The notes below the pieces were generated by a model, which was given only the letters and a program-made list of their open reading frames with translations, did no database searches and had not been told where the DNA came from. Source: Pedobacter cryoconitis (lineage in GTDB: Bacteria > Bacteroidota > Bacteroidia > Sphingobacteriales > Sphingobacteriaceae). From it: a stretch of DNA of 64,000 bases. This document shows positions 9,180 through 18,004 of the stretch, piece by piece. The translations under genes were made by a program, and so were the position numbers. Each line of letters starts with the position of its first letter. Position 1 is the first letter of the stretch. Where the stretch lies: contig NZ_CP014504.1 of assembly GCF_001590605.1 (NCBI RefSeq), positions 1,240,001 to 1,304,000 of the forward strand, written 5' to 3'.

Positions 9180-9343
9180 CCAGAATTATACTATTTATAA
9201 TAGTTAGTTTATTATTTTACAGCTACCTGTGTCAATTTTCTGAAAATTTCATCCAATGTTCAGTTGTGTACATAAGCTGTTCAATAACGAACAGTATAAT
9301 TACAGACAGACCTTTAAATAAGTTTTCAACGTATTTTATTTGA

Positions 9344-9351
9344 TATTTTTG
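9344..9351 (+). promoter_or_regulatory. TAnnTTTG -7 element (TATTTTTG) for the FtsX-type permease
   Basis: Exact Bacteroidota -7 consensus 40 bp upstream of the ATG at 9392. The -33 region (AGTTTT) is only a partial TTTG match. Confidence 0.5.
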
Positions 9352-9391
9352 GACTGGCACACAATTAGACTTCATTCGGAAAATTATCGCT

Positions 9392-11770
9392 ATGTTTTTC
9401 ATAAACTTTAAAATTGCCTTACGTAATATTCAAAAAAACAAGTTATTCTCACTAATGAACATTGGTGGATTAGCTATTGGTATGGCCTGTTGCTTATTGC
9501 TGCTGCTTTATGTAAGCTATGAATGGGGTTATGATAAACAGTTTGATTCAATTGACAGAGTCTATATTACCCGGGTAAATATTAATATTAATGAAGGACT
9601 TGCTACTTCTATTGCTTCACCAAACAAGCTTGCTGATGCTGCATTACAGCGATTACCTGGAGTAGAGCTGGTAAGCAGGATGAATCTTGGAGGTGACTAC
9701 AACAAGCTTTTTAGTCATGATCGGGAAAATTATAAGCTGGACGCGCGTTCTGTAGACCCTTCTTTTCTGAAGATCTTTGAGCAAAAGTTCATTTATGGTA
9801 ATGCTGCTACTGCATTCCATACGCCAGAATCCGTAGTCATTACGACCTCAACTGCACGCAAATTATTTGGGAAAAAGAATCCAGTTGGGCAAATTGTAAA
9901 ATATGACAACAGACGATTGCTGACTGTATCGGCAGTGATTGAGGATTTGCCAGAAAATCAAAGCTTTCAGTATGACGCTTTATTGAGCTGGGCCTTTTTC
10001 GAACAGGAACACCCTGACAATAAGAACAATGGCTGGGGGTCTATTACTTGTACCACACTGGTTAAATTAAAAGATAAAAATCAGTTTGAGGCGGCAGATG
10101 CAGGGATGAGAAAATTGATCAGGTCAAATGATCCGAAAACGCAATTGGAAGCTTTTCTGTTTCCATTCGCTAAATATCATCTTTATAATGAATTTACAAA
10201 TGGTAAAGTTTCCGGAGGCAAAATAGATCAGGTAAAATTATTTTCTTTGCTGGCTTTTTGTGTACTGCTGATTGCAAGTATCAATTATATGAACTTATCA
10301 ACTGCCCGCTCAGAGAAACGGGCCAGAGAAGTAGGCGTCCGAAAAGCATTGGGTTCTACCAGAAGCAGTTTAATGGGACAGTTTTTTATTGAGTCTATGC
10401 TATTTTCCTTAATTGCTGCAATTGTTGCTTTCGGATTACTGGAATTGTGCTTGCCTTATTTTAATAACCTGCTGGGTATAGCGATGAAGATTGGTTATGG
10501 TGGTTATCCTTTCTGGCTTACACTTGGCATATTGGTTTTAGTGACTGGTTTACTTGCTGGAAGCTATCCAGCGTTTTATCTGTCTTCATTTACACCAATA
10601 AAAGTTTTAAAAGGCTTAAAAGGTATTGGCCGTTCTTCTTTGCCAATCCGTAAGGTTTTGGTAGTGCTTCAATTCAGCCTTTCTATTTGCATGATTATCT
10701 GCGCTATAATTATTTACTCTCAAATTCAGTTTATGCGGAACAAACCTCTTGGTTTTTCTCAAAATAACCTGGTTGAGCTTAATTTAGAGGGCGAGTGGAG
10801 AAAACCGGAAAAACTACAATTATTTAAAGCAGAACTGAAGAAATCGGGTGCTGTTATAGCTGCAACAGAATTTGCACAGTCTTTCACGAGTGATGGTTCT
10901 ATTACCGGTAACTTTAGCTGGCCTGGTAAGGCTTCAAATGATCAGTCCATAATTAACTACAGAAGTATTGGTTATGATTTTAGCAATACCATAGGGGCAA
11001 AGATAATCGAGGGAAGAGATTTCTCTCCTGAGTTTGTGGCTGACACATCGACTTCCGTTTTAGTTAATGAGGCATTAGTAGAGAAAATGGGTATCAAGTC
11101 TCCGGTAGGAAAAATAGTCCATTGGGGAGATAATCCACCTTTAACTATTGTTGGAGTTGTTAAAAATTATTCCAATGAAACGATAGGAGGAAAGGCTGTT
11201 CCGACCTTCTTTTATTACAATGTGAAGAAAAGTAATATTTTGATCCTGAGCATTAATCCAGCTATGAATTTAAGCGCTGCTGTAGGTACTATTAAACAGA
11301 TCAGTCAACAGCTTAATCCTGCCTATCCCTTAGCAGTGACATTTATTGCTCAGGATTTGAAAAATAAGCTGAAAAGTGAACAGCTTTTGAGTGTATTGTC
11401 AAATCTATTTGGTGGATTTGCCATTTTTATTTCCTGTCTGGGTTTATTGGGACTGGCATTATATATGGCTGAGCAACGCAAAAAAGAAATTAGCATCAGA
11501 AAGGTTTTGGGTGCTGATCTGAAAAGTATTCTGATCTTATTGAATAAAGATTTTATCAAATTGGTCATCCTTTCAAATGTTATTGCTTTTCCAGTTGCTT
11601 TTATTTTAGCGAATAATTGGTTGAAAAGCTATGATTACAAGATTTCAATAGCTGCAGCGCCTTTTATTGCTGCAGCAGTACTATCGTTGGGTATCGCTTT
11701 GTTAACGGTAAGTTTGCAAAGTTTTAAAGTTGCAAAGGCGAATGCTGTTGATGCGTTGAAATATGAGTAA
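9392..11770 (+). CDS. ABC transporter permease, MacB/FtsX type
   Basis: This 792-aa inner-membrane protein has the Bacteroidota double layout: a first transmembrane helix (residues about 20-42, MNIGGLAIGMACCLLLLLYVSYEW), a large periplasmic MacB core domain, three helices of an FtsX domain (about 285-400), a further helix at about 430, a second periplasmic domain, and a second FtsX domain (about 675-780). The conserved cytoplasmic EKRAREVGVRKALGSTRSSL and EQRKKEISIRKVLGADLKS motifs contact the ATPase. Family members work as mechanotransmitters for export or envelope stress rather than as classical channels. No ATPase gene is adjacent, so it must pair with one elsewhere. Confidence 0.88.
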   Translation: MFFINFKIALRNIQKNKLFSLMNIGGLAIGMACCLLLLLYVSYEWGYDKQFDSIDRVYITRVNININEGLATSIASPNKLADAALQRLPGVELVSRMNLGGDYNKLFSHDRENYKLDARSVDPSFLKIFEQKFIYGNAATAFHTPESVVITTSTARKLFGKKNPVGQIVKYDNRRLLTVSAVIEDLPENQSFQYDALLSWAFFEQEHPDNKNNGWGSITCTTLVKLKDKNQFEAADAGMRKLIRSNDPKTQLEAFLFPFAKYHLYNEFTNGKVSGGKIDQVKLFSLLAFCVLLIASINYMNLSTARSEKRAREVGVRKALGSTRSSLMGQFFIESMLFSLIAAIVAFGLLELCLPYFNNLLGIAMKIGYGGYPFWLTLGILVLVTGLLAGSYPAFYLSSFTPIKVLKGLKGIGRSSLPIRKVLVVLQFSLSICMIICAIIIYSQIQFMRNKPLGFSQNNLVELNLEGEWRKPEKLQLFKAELKKSGAVIAATEFAQSFTSDGSITGNFSWPGKASNDQSIINYRSIGYDFSNTIGAKIIEGRDFSPEFVADTSTSVLVNEALVEKMGIKSPVGKIVHWGDNPPLTIVGVVKNYSNETIGGKAVPTFFYYNVKKSNILILSINPAMNLSAAVGTIKQISQQLNPAYPLAVTFIAQDLKNKLKSEQLLSVLSNLFGGFAIFISCLGLLGLALYMAEQRKKEISIRKVLGADLKSILILLNKDFIKLVILSNVIAFPVAFILANNWLKSYDYKISIAAAPFIAAAVLSLGIALLTVSLQSFKVAKANAVDALKYE

Positions 11771-11803
11771 TTATTTGAGCGGTATCCGGGGCTTAAACCT
11801 AAA

Positions 11804-11820
11804 ATTATGCTAAGCATAAT
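11804..11820. terminator. Weak hairpin between convergent genes
   Basis: A 7-bp perfect stem (ATTATGC/GCATAAT) with a 3-nt loop lies between the stop of the permease and the stop of the convergent ATP-grasp-like gene. It is short, so its function as a terminator is uncertain. Confidence 0.35.
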
Positions 11821-11826
11821 ACTGTT

Positions 11827-13092
11827 TCATAAAATAAAATAATACTTTTCTTCAATTTTAGTGAGCAATTTGTTACAGCAAACTTTTTTCCGTTCCTGAT
11901 AACTTAATGGCCTGATTAAACTGTATTCTTCTGGTAGAAATAACTTGTTTTCATCAATAATCAACAGGAGCTGATTACCTGAAAACTGATTAGCAACTGC
12001 CTGGACTGTTTCTTCGCTGGTAATCAGAAAATATGTTGTGGCAAAGTCTTCCTGTAAAAAATATTCTATAAGATTGAGGAGGAATGGATTAGCGTCTTTG
12101 CCTAAATATATGACTGCAAAGGCATAAATCCCTTTGGTCTTATTTTGAAGTACCTCAATATGCTCATCGGTAAATATTGATTTATAATATAAGAATTCTT
12201 CAAAAAATGGACTGCTGGATTTCAACTCTTGCGCTACAGTGTCAATAGAAATCTGGTACTTGTTCCTGAAATAGTTGTTGATCCACGCACACATGGCCGG
12301 GCCATAATCTGGGTCTCCGAAATATCCGCTGGTTTGAAAACCAGGATAATATTCAGGATGAAAACCTGTGAAATTTGCTTCGATGATATAATATTCATCT
12401 GCATGGGTTATGCCGATGTCCCAACCGATCAAAGCGCCTTGTAAAATCGTTGCTGGTAGCGAAGCCAGTACTTTTTGTACAAATATTTCTGCAGCAGAAC
12501 TTTTAGAAGAATCCACACCAGCCATGATAAAAGTCAGGCCATATATTAGATCGTTGCCAAAAGTATGAACCCTGAATTCTTCGTTAAGATCTAATCTTTC
12601 TTGCAGCATCCACTTTTCCGGCTGATCTTCCCTTTCCTGACTTTTCTTTTCCTGGTAAAGCTTAATAATGTCTTCCAGTTCGGCTGTTCTGTCAAAACTA
12701 GCTGCCTGGCCTGTGCGATGTCCTAATGTAGATTTGACAAAAAAACCATGCGCACATAGTTCCCTGATTTTCTTAAGTCCATTATTTTCGGCTAATAATT
12801 CTGAAAGACCAATTGTTTTGGCAACACAACCAGGGAAATAGTGATTTAAAATTTGATACTGTCTGTATTTATTATCCAGCCTCCACCTGAAAACATGATG
12901 TTCATTTACATTCAGTTTTTTTAGGATCGCCCTGATAAACAATACTCCCATATTACCAGAGATGTTAGCGAGTAAAACAGGATCACGCCATAACTCAAAG
13001 GTCTCGTTTACTGATTTCCTTTTAATAACCTGGACACTGGAATTTTCAATATCAGATATTATGCTTTCTAAGACATTCGTATATAGCTCCAT
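11827..13092 (-). CDS. ATP-grasp-like protein
   Basis: The 421-aa protein has no signal peptide. Its middle part carries ATP-grasp features: a Lys/Gly-rich strand and loop (HGFFVKSTLGHRTGQ, about residues 116-130), WMLQERLD at the adenine-hinge position (about residue 163), and IGWDIGITHADEYYIIEANFTGF around residues 220-242, in which EAN is the Mg2+-binding ExN motif. ATP-grasp enzymes join carboxylates to amines or thiols via acyl phosphates. The specific product is unknown. The C-terminal 130 residues look like an extra domain. A thioesterase gene 73 bp upstream runs the same way, so the two may form one transcription unit. Confidence 0.6.
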   Translation of the reverse strand: MELYTNVLESIISDIENSSVQVIKRKSVNETFELWRDPVLLANISGNMGVLFIRAILKKLNVNEHHVFRWRLDNKYRQYQILNHYFPGCVAKTIGLSELLAENNGLKKIRELCAHGFFVKSTLGHRTGQAASFDRTAELEDIIKLYQEKKSQEREDQPEKWMLQERLDLNEEFRVHTFGNDLIYGLTFIMAGVDSSKSSAAEIFVQKVLASLPATILQGALIGWDIGITHADEYYIIEANFTGFHPEYYPGFQTSGYFGDPDYGPAMCAWINNYFRNKYQISIDTVAQELKSSSPFFEEFLYYKSIFTDEHIEVLQNKTKGIYAFAVIYLGKDANPFLLNLIEYFLQEDFATTYFLITSEETVQAVANQFSGNQLLLIIDENKLFLPEEYSLIRPLSYQERKKVCCNKLLTKIEEKYYFIL

Positions 13093-13165
13093 AAAATTCT
13101 AGTAATTTCATGAAGCTACAAACAATATAATAGCTAAATAGGGGTCAAAGGTTACAAAAAATAGT

Positions 13166-13564
13166 TTAAAATTCCAGATTGAGTGTGTCGAAAATTTCTC
13201 CCCTGGTAAGCTTGTCATTGATTTTGGCAATAACTTCAACTTTAGCTTTCAGGCATAAAGCCTGATCTGTCAGGCGAAAAATATCTTCAAAAAATACCAG
13301 TTTTACGCCTTGTCGTTCCATTCTTAATTTGACCTGAAAAGTATCTCTGGAGGTGAGTGATCTTTTAAAGTCCATTTCTATTCTGGATACCATTAACAGA
13401 ATGCCTTTTGCGGTTAGTTCCTTAAAGGAAATCAGCTTTGATTGCAGATATTCGTGCCGGGCATGTTCCAGATAACCTTGATAAACTGCATTATTTACGA
13501 TGCCTTGTATATCGCATTCGTAATCTCTTACCTTAAGCTGAATTTCAAATATATAGTCTTGCAT
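13166..13564 (-). CDS. Acyl-CoA thioesterase, hot-dog fold (4HBT/YbgC-like)
   Basis: The 132-aa protein has the 4-hydroxybenzoyl-CoA thioesterase pattern RDYECDIQGIVNNAVYQGYLEHAR (about residues 13-36). It includes the catalytic Asp of DxxGxVxNxxY and the helix with the ExAR end, then the beta-strand FKRSLTSRDTFQVKLRM. It hydrolyses acyl-CoA thioesters in the cytoplasm; the natural substrate is unknown. The length is normal. It lies upstream of the ATP-grasp-like gene on the same strand. Confidence 0.85.
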   Translation of the reverse strand: MQDYIFEIQLKVRDYECDIQGIVNNAVYQGYLEHARHEYLQSKLISFKELTAKGILLMVSRIEMDFKRSLTSRDTFQVKLRMERQGVKLVFFEDIFRLTDQALCLKAKVEVIAKINDKLTRGEIFDTLNLEF

Positions 13565-14580
13565 AGTCAGGTGTAAATATAAAGCAATTGAATTATTAAA
13601 TTTTAGATGAGCTGTATTTACTTTCAGTTTTCTGACGAGTTTACAAACTGGAATTAGTGAACTTGAAGATGGATCTTTTTATGAGCTCTGCAGCAATGGC
13701 TTTTTAATTGAGTGTAGTTGTGCACTCTATGTTAGAATGATAAAATAGAACTATCTAATCTTTATGAATTGTGTAGGTGAAATTCATTTGTATCTGTATA
13801 TTAATAGTTTATATTTAAATACATTCTTGCGTTATATAGTGTATGATGATTGCATACAGAAAGAAAAAATACTTTTCCAGATCATCAACTCGCTGGTTTT
13901 GCGACGTAATTCATTGTCTTTGCCTTGCTTTCTCATAGTCAGCAGCCCAAGCAGTAAAGATATAGCCCTTACTATCTTGTCAATTTGCTCTAAACTTAGG
14001 ATAATGCCATAATCATGAAAAATGTATGAGTAGAATTAAGCCGTAATGACCGGAACAACGTGTCTTTTAGTGCTAAGATATTTGTTCATTATTATCTGTA
14101 GGTGTAGTCTGTATATGTCTGATGATTAATTGTTTATTTTAAGTGTACTTTCGGTTTCTTTCGTTTCTGAAAAAACGAAATACACGGATAATTGAAAATA
14201 ATTAACAAGTCTCTGGAGGATTGATTTTAACTACCGTTTGGGTTATATGCCTGAAACGGATTATCTTTTACCACTACGTATAAATATTTATCACCTGAAG
14301 AAGCTATTAATATATATAAAGTTTTTTATCAGGTATGCTTAAGAGCTGAGGATATAGGGCTTGCTATGGATGGATGAGGCAGGGAAATCATTTCACGACT
14401 AACGATCTCGGGACAGATGGTTTTGTGGGTTGGTTATAGACTTAATCGAGTTCTTAGCGGTAGTAGTGCTGGCCACCATAACCATTAATGTACTGGCTAG
14501 TGCAGCACCTTTCTGACCATTGCAGGCAGTAGCAACTTTTGCTTTGATTTCGGGATTCTGAACCCAGTGAAATTGAAATA
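13565..14580. other. 1-kb region without an intact gene; probable decayed coding pieces
   Basis: No ORF here is convincing. Short stretches have protein-like composition but are broken by stops or lack a start. On the minus strand 13840-14015 reads an open piece containing LSLEQIDKIVRAISLLLGL. On the plus strand about 14230-14392 two overlapping frames read NYRLGYMPETDYLLP and then YKYLSPEEAINIYKVFYQV, as if one gene had shifted frame. A minus-strand ORF at 14399-14632 (77 aa) matches nothing I know. Taken with the frameshifted regulator next door, this looks like a pseudogene pocket. Confidence 0.4.
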
Positions 14581-14905
14581 GTGTGCAGCTATTCAAGTAG
14601 TCAAAGCGCAATGTTATCAATATTTGATGCAATAGATGTATTGAAGGACAGATGGCGACTAACGATTATTCTATCCCTGATTTTTGGGAATAAAAGGTTC
14701 TGTCAGTTATCCAAAGAGGTAAAAGGTGTCTCTGATAAAATATTAGCGAAAGAGCTCAAGGAATTGGAAATAAATAAGCTGATCAAACGTACCATTTACG
14801 ACACTTTCCACCCACTGTAGAATATTCAATTACTACACATGGAAGATTAGTGGAAAAGTTATTATTGAACTAAAAAACTGGGTGACCTGCATAAAACAGC
14901 TATAA
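14581..14905 (+). pseudogene. HxlR-family regulator, broken by two frameshifts
   Basis: The first frame (GTG at 14581 to TAG at 14820) encodes the winged-helix start of an HxlR protein: AIDVLKDRWRLTIILSLIFGNKRFCQLSKEVKGVSDKILAKELKELE. Near 14808 one base appears lost, and the expected continuation FPPTVEYSITTHGRLVEKLL follows in another frame. Near 14865 a second shift is needed to reach ELKNWVTCIKQL and the stop at 14903-14905. Together the three frames rebuild a normal HxlR length of about 107 residues. HxlR proteins are DNA-binding repressors or activators that sense redox or electrophiles; this copy should be inactive unless the shifts are sequencing errors. Confidence 0.75.
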
Positions 14906-15035
14906 TTGGAAAATAAGATTTGCTTTTGTAATCCCGTTGGGATGATTAATGATTTTGGGTCTTGGATCTGGCAGAATCATGTGAATTAAATCAGCTGCAC
15001 AACTCACAAAAAGTGGTATTTTAGCATAAATTCTA

Positions 15036-16112
15036 ATGATGAAAAGAAACTTATATCTGATTATTCTTTTGTTGATGGCGCAGGTTGTGCATGCTCAAAA
15101 GAATCCTGATTATAAACAGGCAGCCAATTTGATCTATAAAAATATCAATGCCAGTTTTTATGAACCCTCAACAGGTTTATATACAGAGACGAATTCAGTA
15201 GCCAATAATCCTAACAAACATTCCTGGTTATGGCCTTTATGTGCATTGATACAAGGTGCTAATGAAATGGAAATCCTTGATCCGAAAAAGGATTATATGT
15301 CTGGTGTGGCTGCGGCGATTGATCAATATTATTCCACAGTTCCTCCCGCACCTGCTTATCAGGATTATGTGACCTCAGAAAGATTGAGTTCCAGATTTTT
15401 TGATGATAACCAATGGATCGCGATTGCTTATCTGGATGCGTATCATAGAAATAAAAACCCCGTTTACCTGGAAAAAGCAAAGATGATTTATCAGCATATG
15501 GTTAAAGCTGGCCTGGATACTGTTGCTGGTGGAGGTTTATATTGGAAGGAAGGGGAACTGAATAGTAAAAATACATGTTCCAATGGCCCGGGAATTCTGG
15601 TTGCGCTGCAATTGTATAAGTTCACCGGTGAACAGCAATATCTTGAACTTGCATTAAGTCTGTATAGCTGGACGAATAAGCACTTGCAGGCTCCGGATGG
15701 CCTTTATTATGACGCGATAAAGATTCCTTCTTTAAAAGTTGATCAAACCTTATATACTTATAATACTGGATCTATGCTGCAAAGCAATGTGCTTTTATAC
15801 CAGGTAACAAATGATAAAAAGTATTTGGACGAAGCTTATCGGATTGCTATAGCGGGTAAAAAACATTTCTTTAAGAATGGCAGGCTTCCTGCTAACTATT
15901 GGTTCAATGCAGTCATGCTAAGAGGTTATGCAGAATTGTATCAAGTAGATCATAATCAGGATTGGATCGTATTTTTTAAAGATGATGCCGACAGGATCTG
16001 GAGAGAAGAAAGAGATGGGAATAATTTGCTGGGTAAAAAACCGGTGAAAGAATTAATAGATCAGGCAGGGATGCTGGAGATTTATGCAAGGCTTAATGCA
16101 TTGCTGAAATAA
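15036..16112 (+). CDS. Secreted GH76 glycoside hydrolase (alpha-1,6-mannanase type)
   Basis: The 358-aa precursor has a signal peptide (residues 1-20, ending VHAQ) and an (alpha/alpha)6-barrel family 76 sequence. The consecutive catalytic aspartates lie in RFFDDNQWIAIA at residues 123-124. Other matches are SWLWPLCALIQGANE and NSKNTCSNGPGILVALQLY, the latter in the usual place of the substrate-binding segment. GH76 enzymes cleave alpha-1,6-mannan backbones of yeast or fungal mannan. The product should be periplasmic or surface-exposed. It stands alone, without a SusCD pair, and is closed by a strong terminator. An ATG three bases later (15039) is an equivalent start. Confidence 0.88.
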   Translation: MMKRNLYLIILLLMAQVVHAQKNPDYKQAANLIYKNINASFYEPSTGLYTETNSVANNPNKHSWLWPLCALIQGANEMEILDPKKDYMSGVAAAIDQYYSTVPPAPAYQDYVTSERLSSRFFDDNQWIAIAYLDAYHRNKNPVYLEKAKMIYQHMVKAGLDTVAGGGLYWKEGELNSKNTCSNGPGILVALQLYKFTGEQQYLELALSLYSWTNKHLQAPDGLYYDAIKIPSLKVDQTLYTYNTGSMLQSNVLLYQVTNDKKYLDEAYRIAIAGKKHFFKNGRLPANYWFNAVMLRGYAELYQVDHNQDWIVFFKDDADRIWREERDGNNLLGKKPVKELIDQAGMLEIYARLNALLK

Positions 16113-16151
16113 AACTGATACCAATAAAAGGATATTAGCCTGTTTAATGGT

Positions 16152-16204
16152 AAGACTTGTATAAACCTTAGCAAAAATCATGTTGCCGGGTTTATACAAG
16201 TCTT
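16152..16204. terminator. Bidirectional terminator hairpin
   Basis: A perfect 16-bp inverted repeat (16152-16167 with 16189-16204, loop 21 nt) between the convergent GH76 and PPOX-fold genes. Confidence 0.8.
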
Positions 16205-16218
16205 TATTGAACTATTTA

Positions 16219-16755
16219 TTATACTTTAAGATCGCCTTCAATAGAGTCGTCCATTGTCTTGCCCACAGCTGCCCCAATTACCATTTTAATTCCGGCAATT
16301 ACATTTCCATGTTTATTATCCCAATAGTATCCTGTATCTGGTGCTACTTTGATAATAGCAATACGAGGATCATCTTCCCCTTCAGTAAACCATGTTTTCA
16401 TGATTGGGTCCCATAACTCCTTAATTCTGTTTTTATCTGCTGAAAGTATTGCAGCACCTTCAAGAAACAGGAAGTCGGAATGTGCAGAGCCCTGAAAGTA
16501 TAATTTCACTTTAGAATTAGCACTGATATCCTGATAGGTATGGCTATCATTAGCAACCAGGAACCAGATTGTACCTTGTTCATCCACTTCCTGAACACTC
16601 ATTGGACGTGTGCCGTTAGATTCTCCGGCTGAAGGTTGTGTACATAGAAAACAGGTTTTTGCAATTCCAGTTAATTCCTTGATCTTCTCAATAGCTGATG
16701 TGCTATCCAGATTCTGGTGATTCTGCTCAGTTTGGTTTTGATTAATGCTGTCCAT
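16219..16755 (-). CDS. Pyridoxamine-5'-phosphate-oxidase-fold general stress protein
   Basis: This 178-aa cytoplasmic protein has the split-barrel flavin-binding fold of the general stress protein 26 group: CFLCTQPSAGESNGTRPMSVQEVDEQGTIWFLVANDSHTYQDI (about residues 35-80), KVKLYFQGSAHSDFLFLEG, and a closing ELWDPIMKTWFTEGEDDPRIAIIKVAPDTGYYWD. Such proteins bind FMN, FAD or F420-like cofactors and are linked to oxidative or acid stress; catalysis is usually unproven. It is transcribed away from the AraC gene, with a 99-bp shared promoter region. Confidence 0.87.
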   Translation of the reverse strand: MDSINQNQTEQNHQNLDSTSAIEKIKELTGIAKTCFLCTQPSAGESNGTRPMSVQEVDEQGTIWFLVANDSHTYQDISANSKVKLYFQGSAHSDFLFLEGAAILSADKNRIKELWDPIMKTWFTEGEDDPRIAIIKVAPDTGYYWDNKHGNVIAGIKMVIGAAVGKTMDDSIEGDLKV

Positions 16756-16854
16756 AAATTTATATTTTATTGAAACAGTACAATTAATATAATTATTTGT
16801 TTTGATTTTAGAATATTACGATAGCTTTAGATTTTCCCTTTGTAATCAGTTTCA

Positions 16855-17688
16855 ATGAAAAAAGCGGCAATACCACTACATGAAGGCGAACTTAGACACG
16901 TAGGGCTAGAGTTCAAAGCCATGAAGGAATTTAATCATTTTATACATATTCCGCATCGCGATGATCATTATATGTTCCTTGTTCAGCAGAAGGGAAACTT
17001 CCTGTTAGCGGTGGATTTTAATGAAGTAGTTTTAAGTGGTCCTTCTCTTTGTTTTATCACGCCCGGACAAGTGCATAGCTATATCAATTGCCAAAATTGT
17101 GAAGGCTGGTTCATTTTTTTGGGCCATGAACTAATTTCAAACCAATACCGTGAACTCTTCGATACTTATCTCCATATCAAACAAACTGTTGCTGTAGCAG
17201 CAGATGATGCCGCTTTTAAAATAGTGCCAATAATGGAAGAAATGGCCAGCCAGAAATCGATCCCACTCCAAAAAACATTGATTAATTCATTAGTGGATAC
17301 TTTAGCTGGTTTAATTGCCTCAAGAATTATACAGTCACAAAATTCCGACCTTAATATCGGCGGACAAAAGTACAATACCGTTGTCCGGTTCAAACAGTTA
17401 ATTCATGCCAAATATAAAGCGCTAAAACAGGTCCATATTTATGCCTCACTGCTCCACATAAGCCCGCTTTACCTGAATGAACTTACCAAAGAAATCACCG
17501 GTTTTCCTGCCAGTTACTGGATAAATCAGGAGATTTTACTAGAAAGTAAACGGCTTCTATATTATACAGATCTTGATGTTAAACAAATTGCCTATGAATT
17601 AGGGTTTGAAGATCATGCTTACTTTTCCCGCTTTTTCAAAAAACACACTGGCATGACAGCTTCCGGATTCAGAAGTCTGAAACCATGA
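16855..17688 (+). CDS. AraC-family transcriptional regulator
   Basis: The 277-aa protein has an N-terminal cupin sensor domain (HIPHRDDHYMFLVQQKGNFLLAVDF, about residues 32-56) and two C-terminal helix-turn-helix motifs: VHIYASLLHISPLYLNELTKEITG (first HTH) and DVKQIAYELGFEDHAYFSRFFKKHTGMTASGFR (second HTH, the AraC signature). It is expected to bind DNA near the following SDR remnant/MFS exporter genes. This AraC-SDR-MFS order is common in Bacteroidota. The divergent PPOX gene could also be a target. Confidence 0.88.
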   Translation: MKKAAIPLHEGELRHVGLEFKAMKEFNHFIHIPHRDDHYMFLVQQKGNFLLAVDFNEVVLSGPSLCFITPGQVHSYINCQNCEGWFIFLGHELISNQYRELFDTYLHIKQTVAVAADDAAFKIVPIMEEMASQKSIPLQKTLINSLVDTLAGLIASRIIQSQNSDLNIGGQKYNTVVRFKQLIHAKYKALKQVHIYASLLHISPLYLNELTKEITGFPASYWINQEILLESKRLLYYTDLDVKQIAYELGFEDHAYFSRFFKKHTGMTASGFRSLKP

Positions 17689-17739
17689 TTTGTCCAATCA
17701 TGACCATTGTATAGTCAACTTCGCCGGGCATTGTCTTTC

Positions 17740-17747
17740 TAATTTTG
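17740..17747 (+). promoter_or_regulatory. TAnnTTTG -7 element (TAATTTTG) before the SDR relic/MFS unit
   Basis: Exact -7 consensus 35 bp upstream of the ATG at 17782. It suggests the SDR relic and the MFS gene are still transcribed from an intact promoter. No clear -33 TTTG is seen. Confidence 0.4.
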
Positions 17748-17781
17748 TACTTGTAATATTCAACTTAATAATACAAGACAA

Positions 17782-18000
17782 ATGTTAGAAAAAAACGAAA
17801 CAAGATTAGTTATTAGCGGTAACCGTGGCCCGGGGAAAAGTATTTCTTTAAAGATGGCCGCTAAGGGTATTGACATAATCCTTACTCACCACAAAAGAAA
17901 AGAACAAGAGCTGCAGGTTGTTGCTGGCCCCATTACAACAGATTTTGCCCGTTGGATTAGCGCACAACGCATTGAATTAACTGGAGGTATGAATTTATAA
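17782..18000 (+). pseudogene. Short-chain dehydrogenase remnant with in-frame internal deletions
   Basis: The open frame encodes only 72 residues, yet both ends belong to a roughly 250-aa SDR. The start MLEKNETRLVISGNRGPGKS is a damaged TGxxxGxG cofactor loop, and GIDIILTHHKRKE follows. The middle GPITTDFA is the post-active-site segment, and RWISAQRIELTGGMNL is the usual SDR C-terminus. The NAG strand, catalytic Ser and YxxxK are all missing. Reading frame and promoter survive, and the MFS gene starts 5 bp later. The product cannot be a dehydrogenase. It is either a decaying pseudogene or a tiny leftover kept for translational coupling to the exporter. Confidence 0.8.
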
Positions 18001-18004
18001 TACA

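Noticed and set aside
13764-14012. 82-aa plus-strand ORF
   Set aside because: No domain and no ribosome-binding site. The opposite strand of the same stretch looks more protein-like but lacks a start.
14399-14632. 77-aa minus-strand ORF with Ala/Thr-rich middle
   Set aside because: Considered as a bacteriocin-like peptide, but it overlaps the HxlR pseudogene, has no signal or leader and no partner genes.
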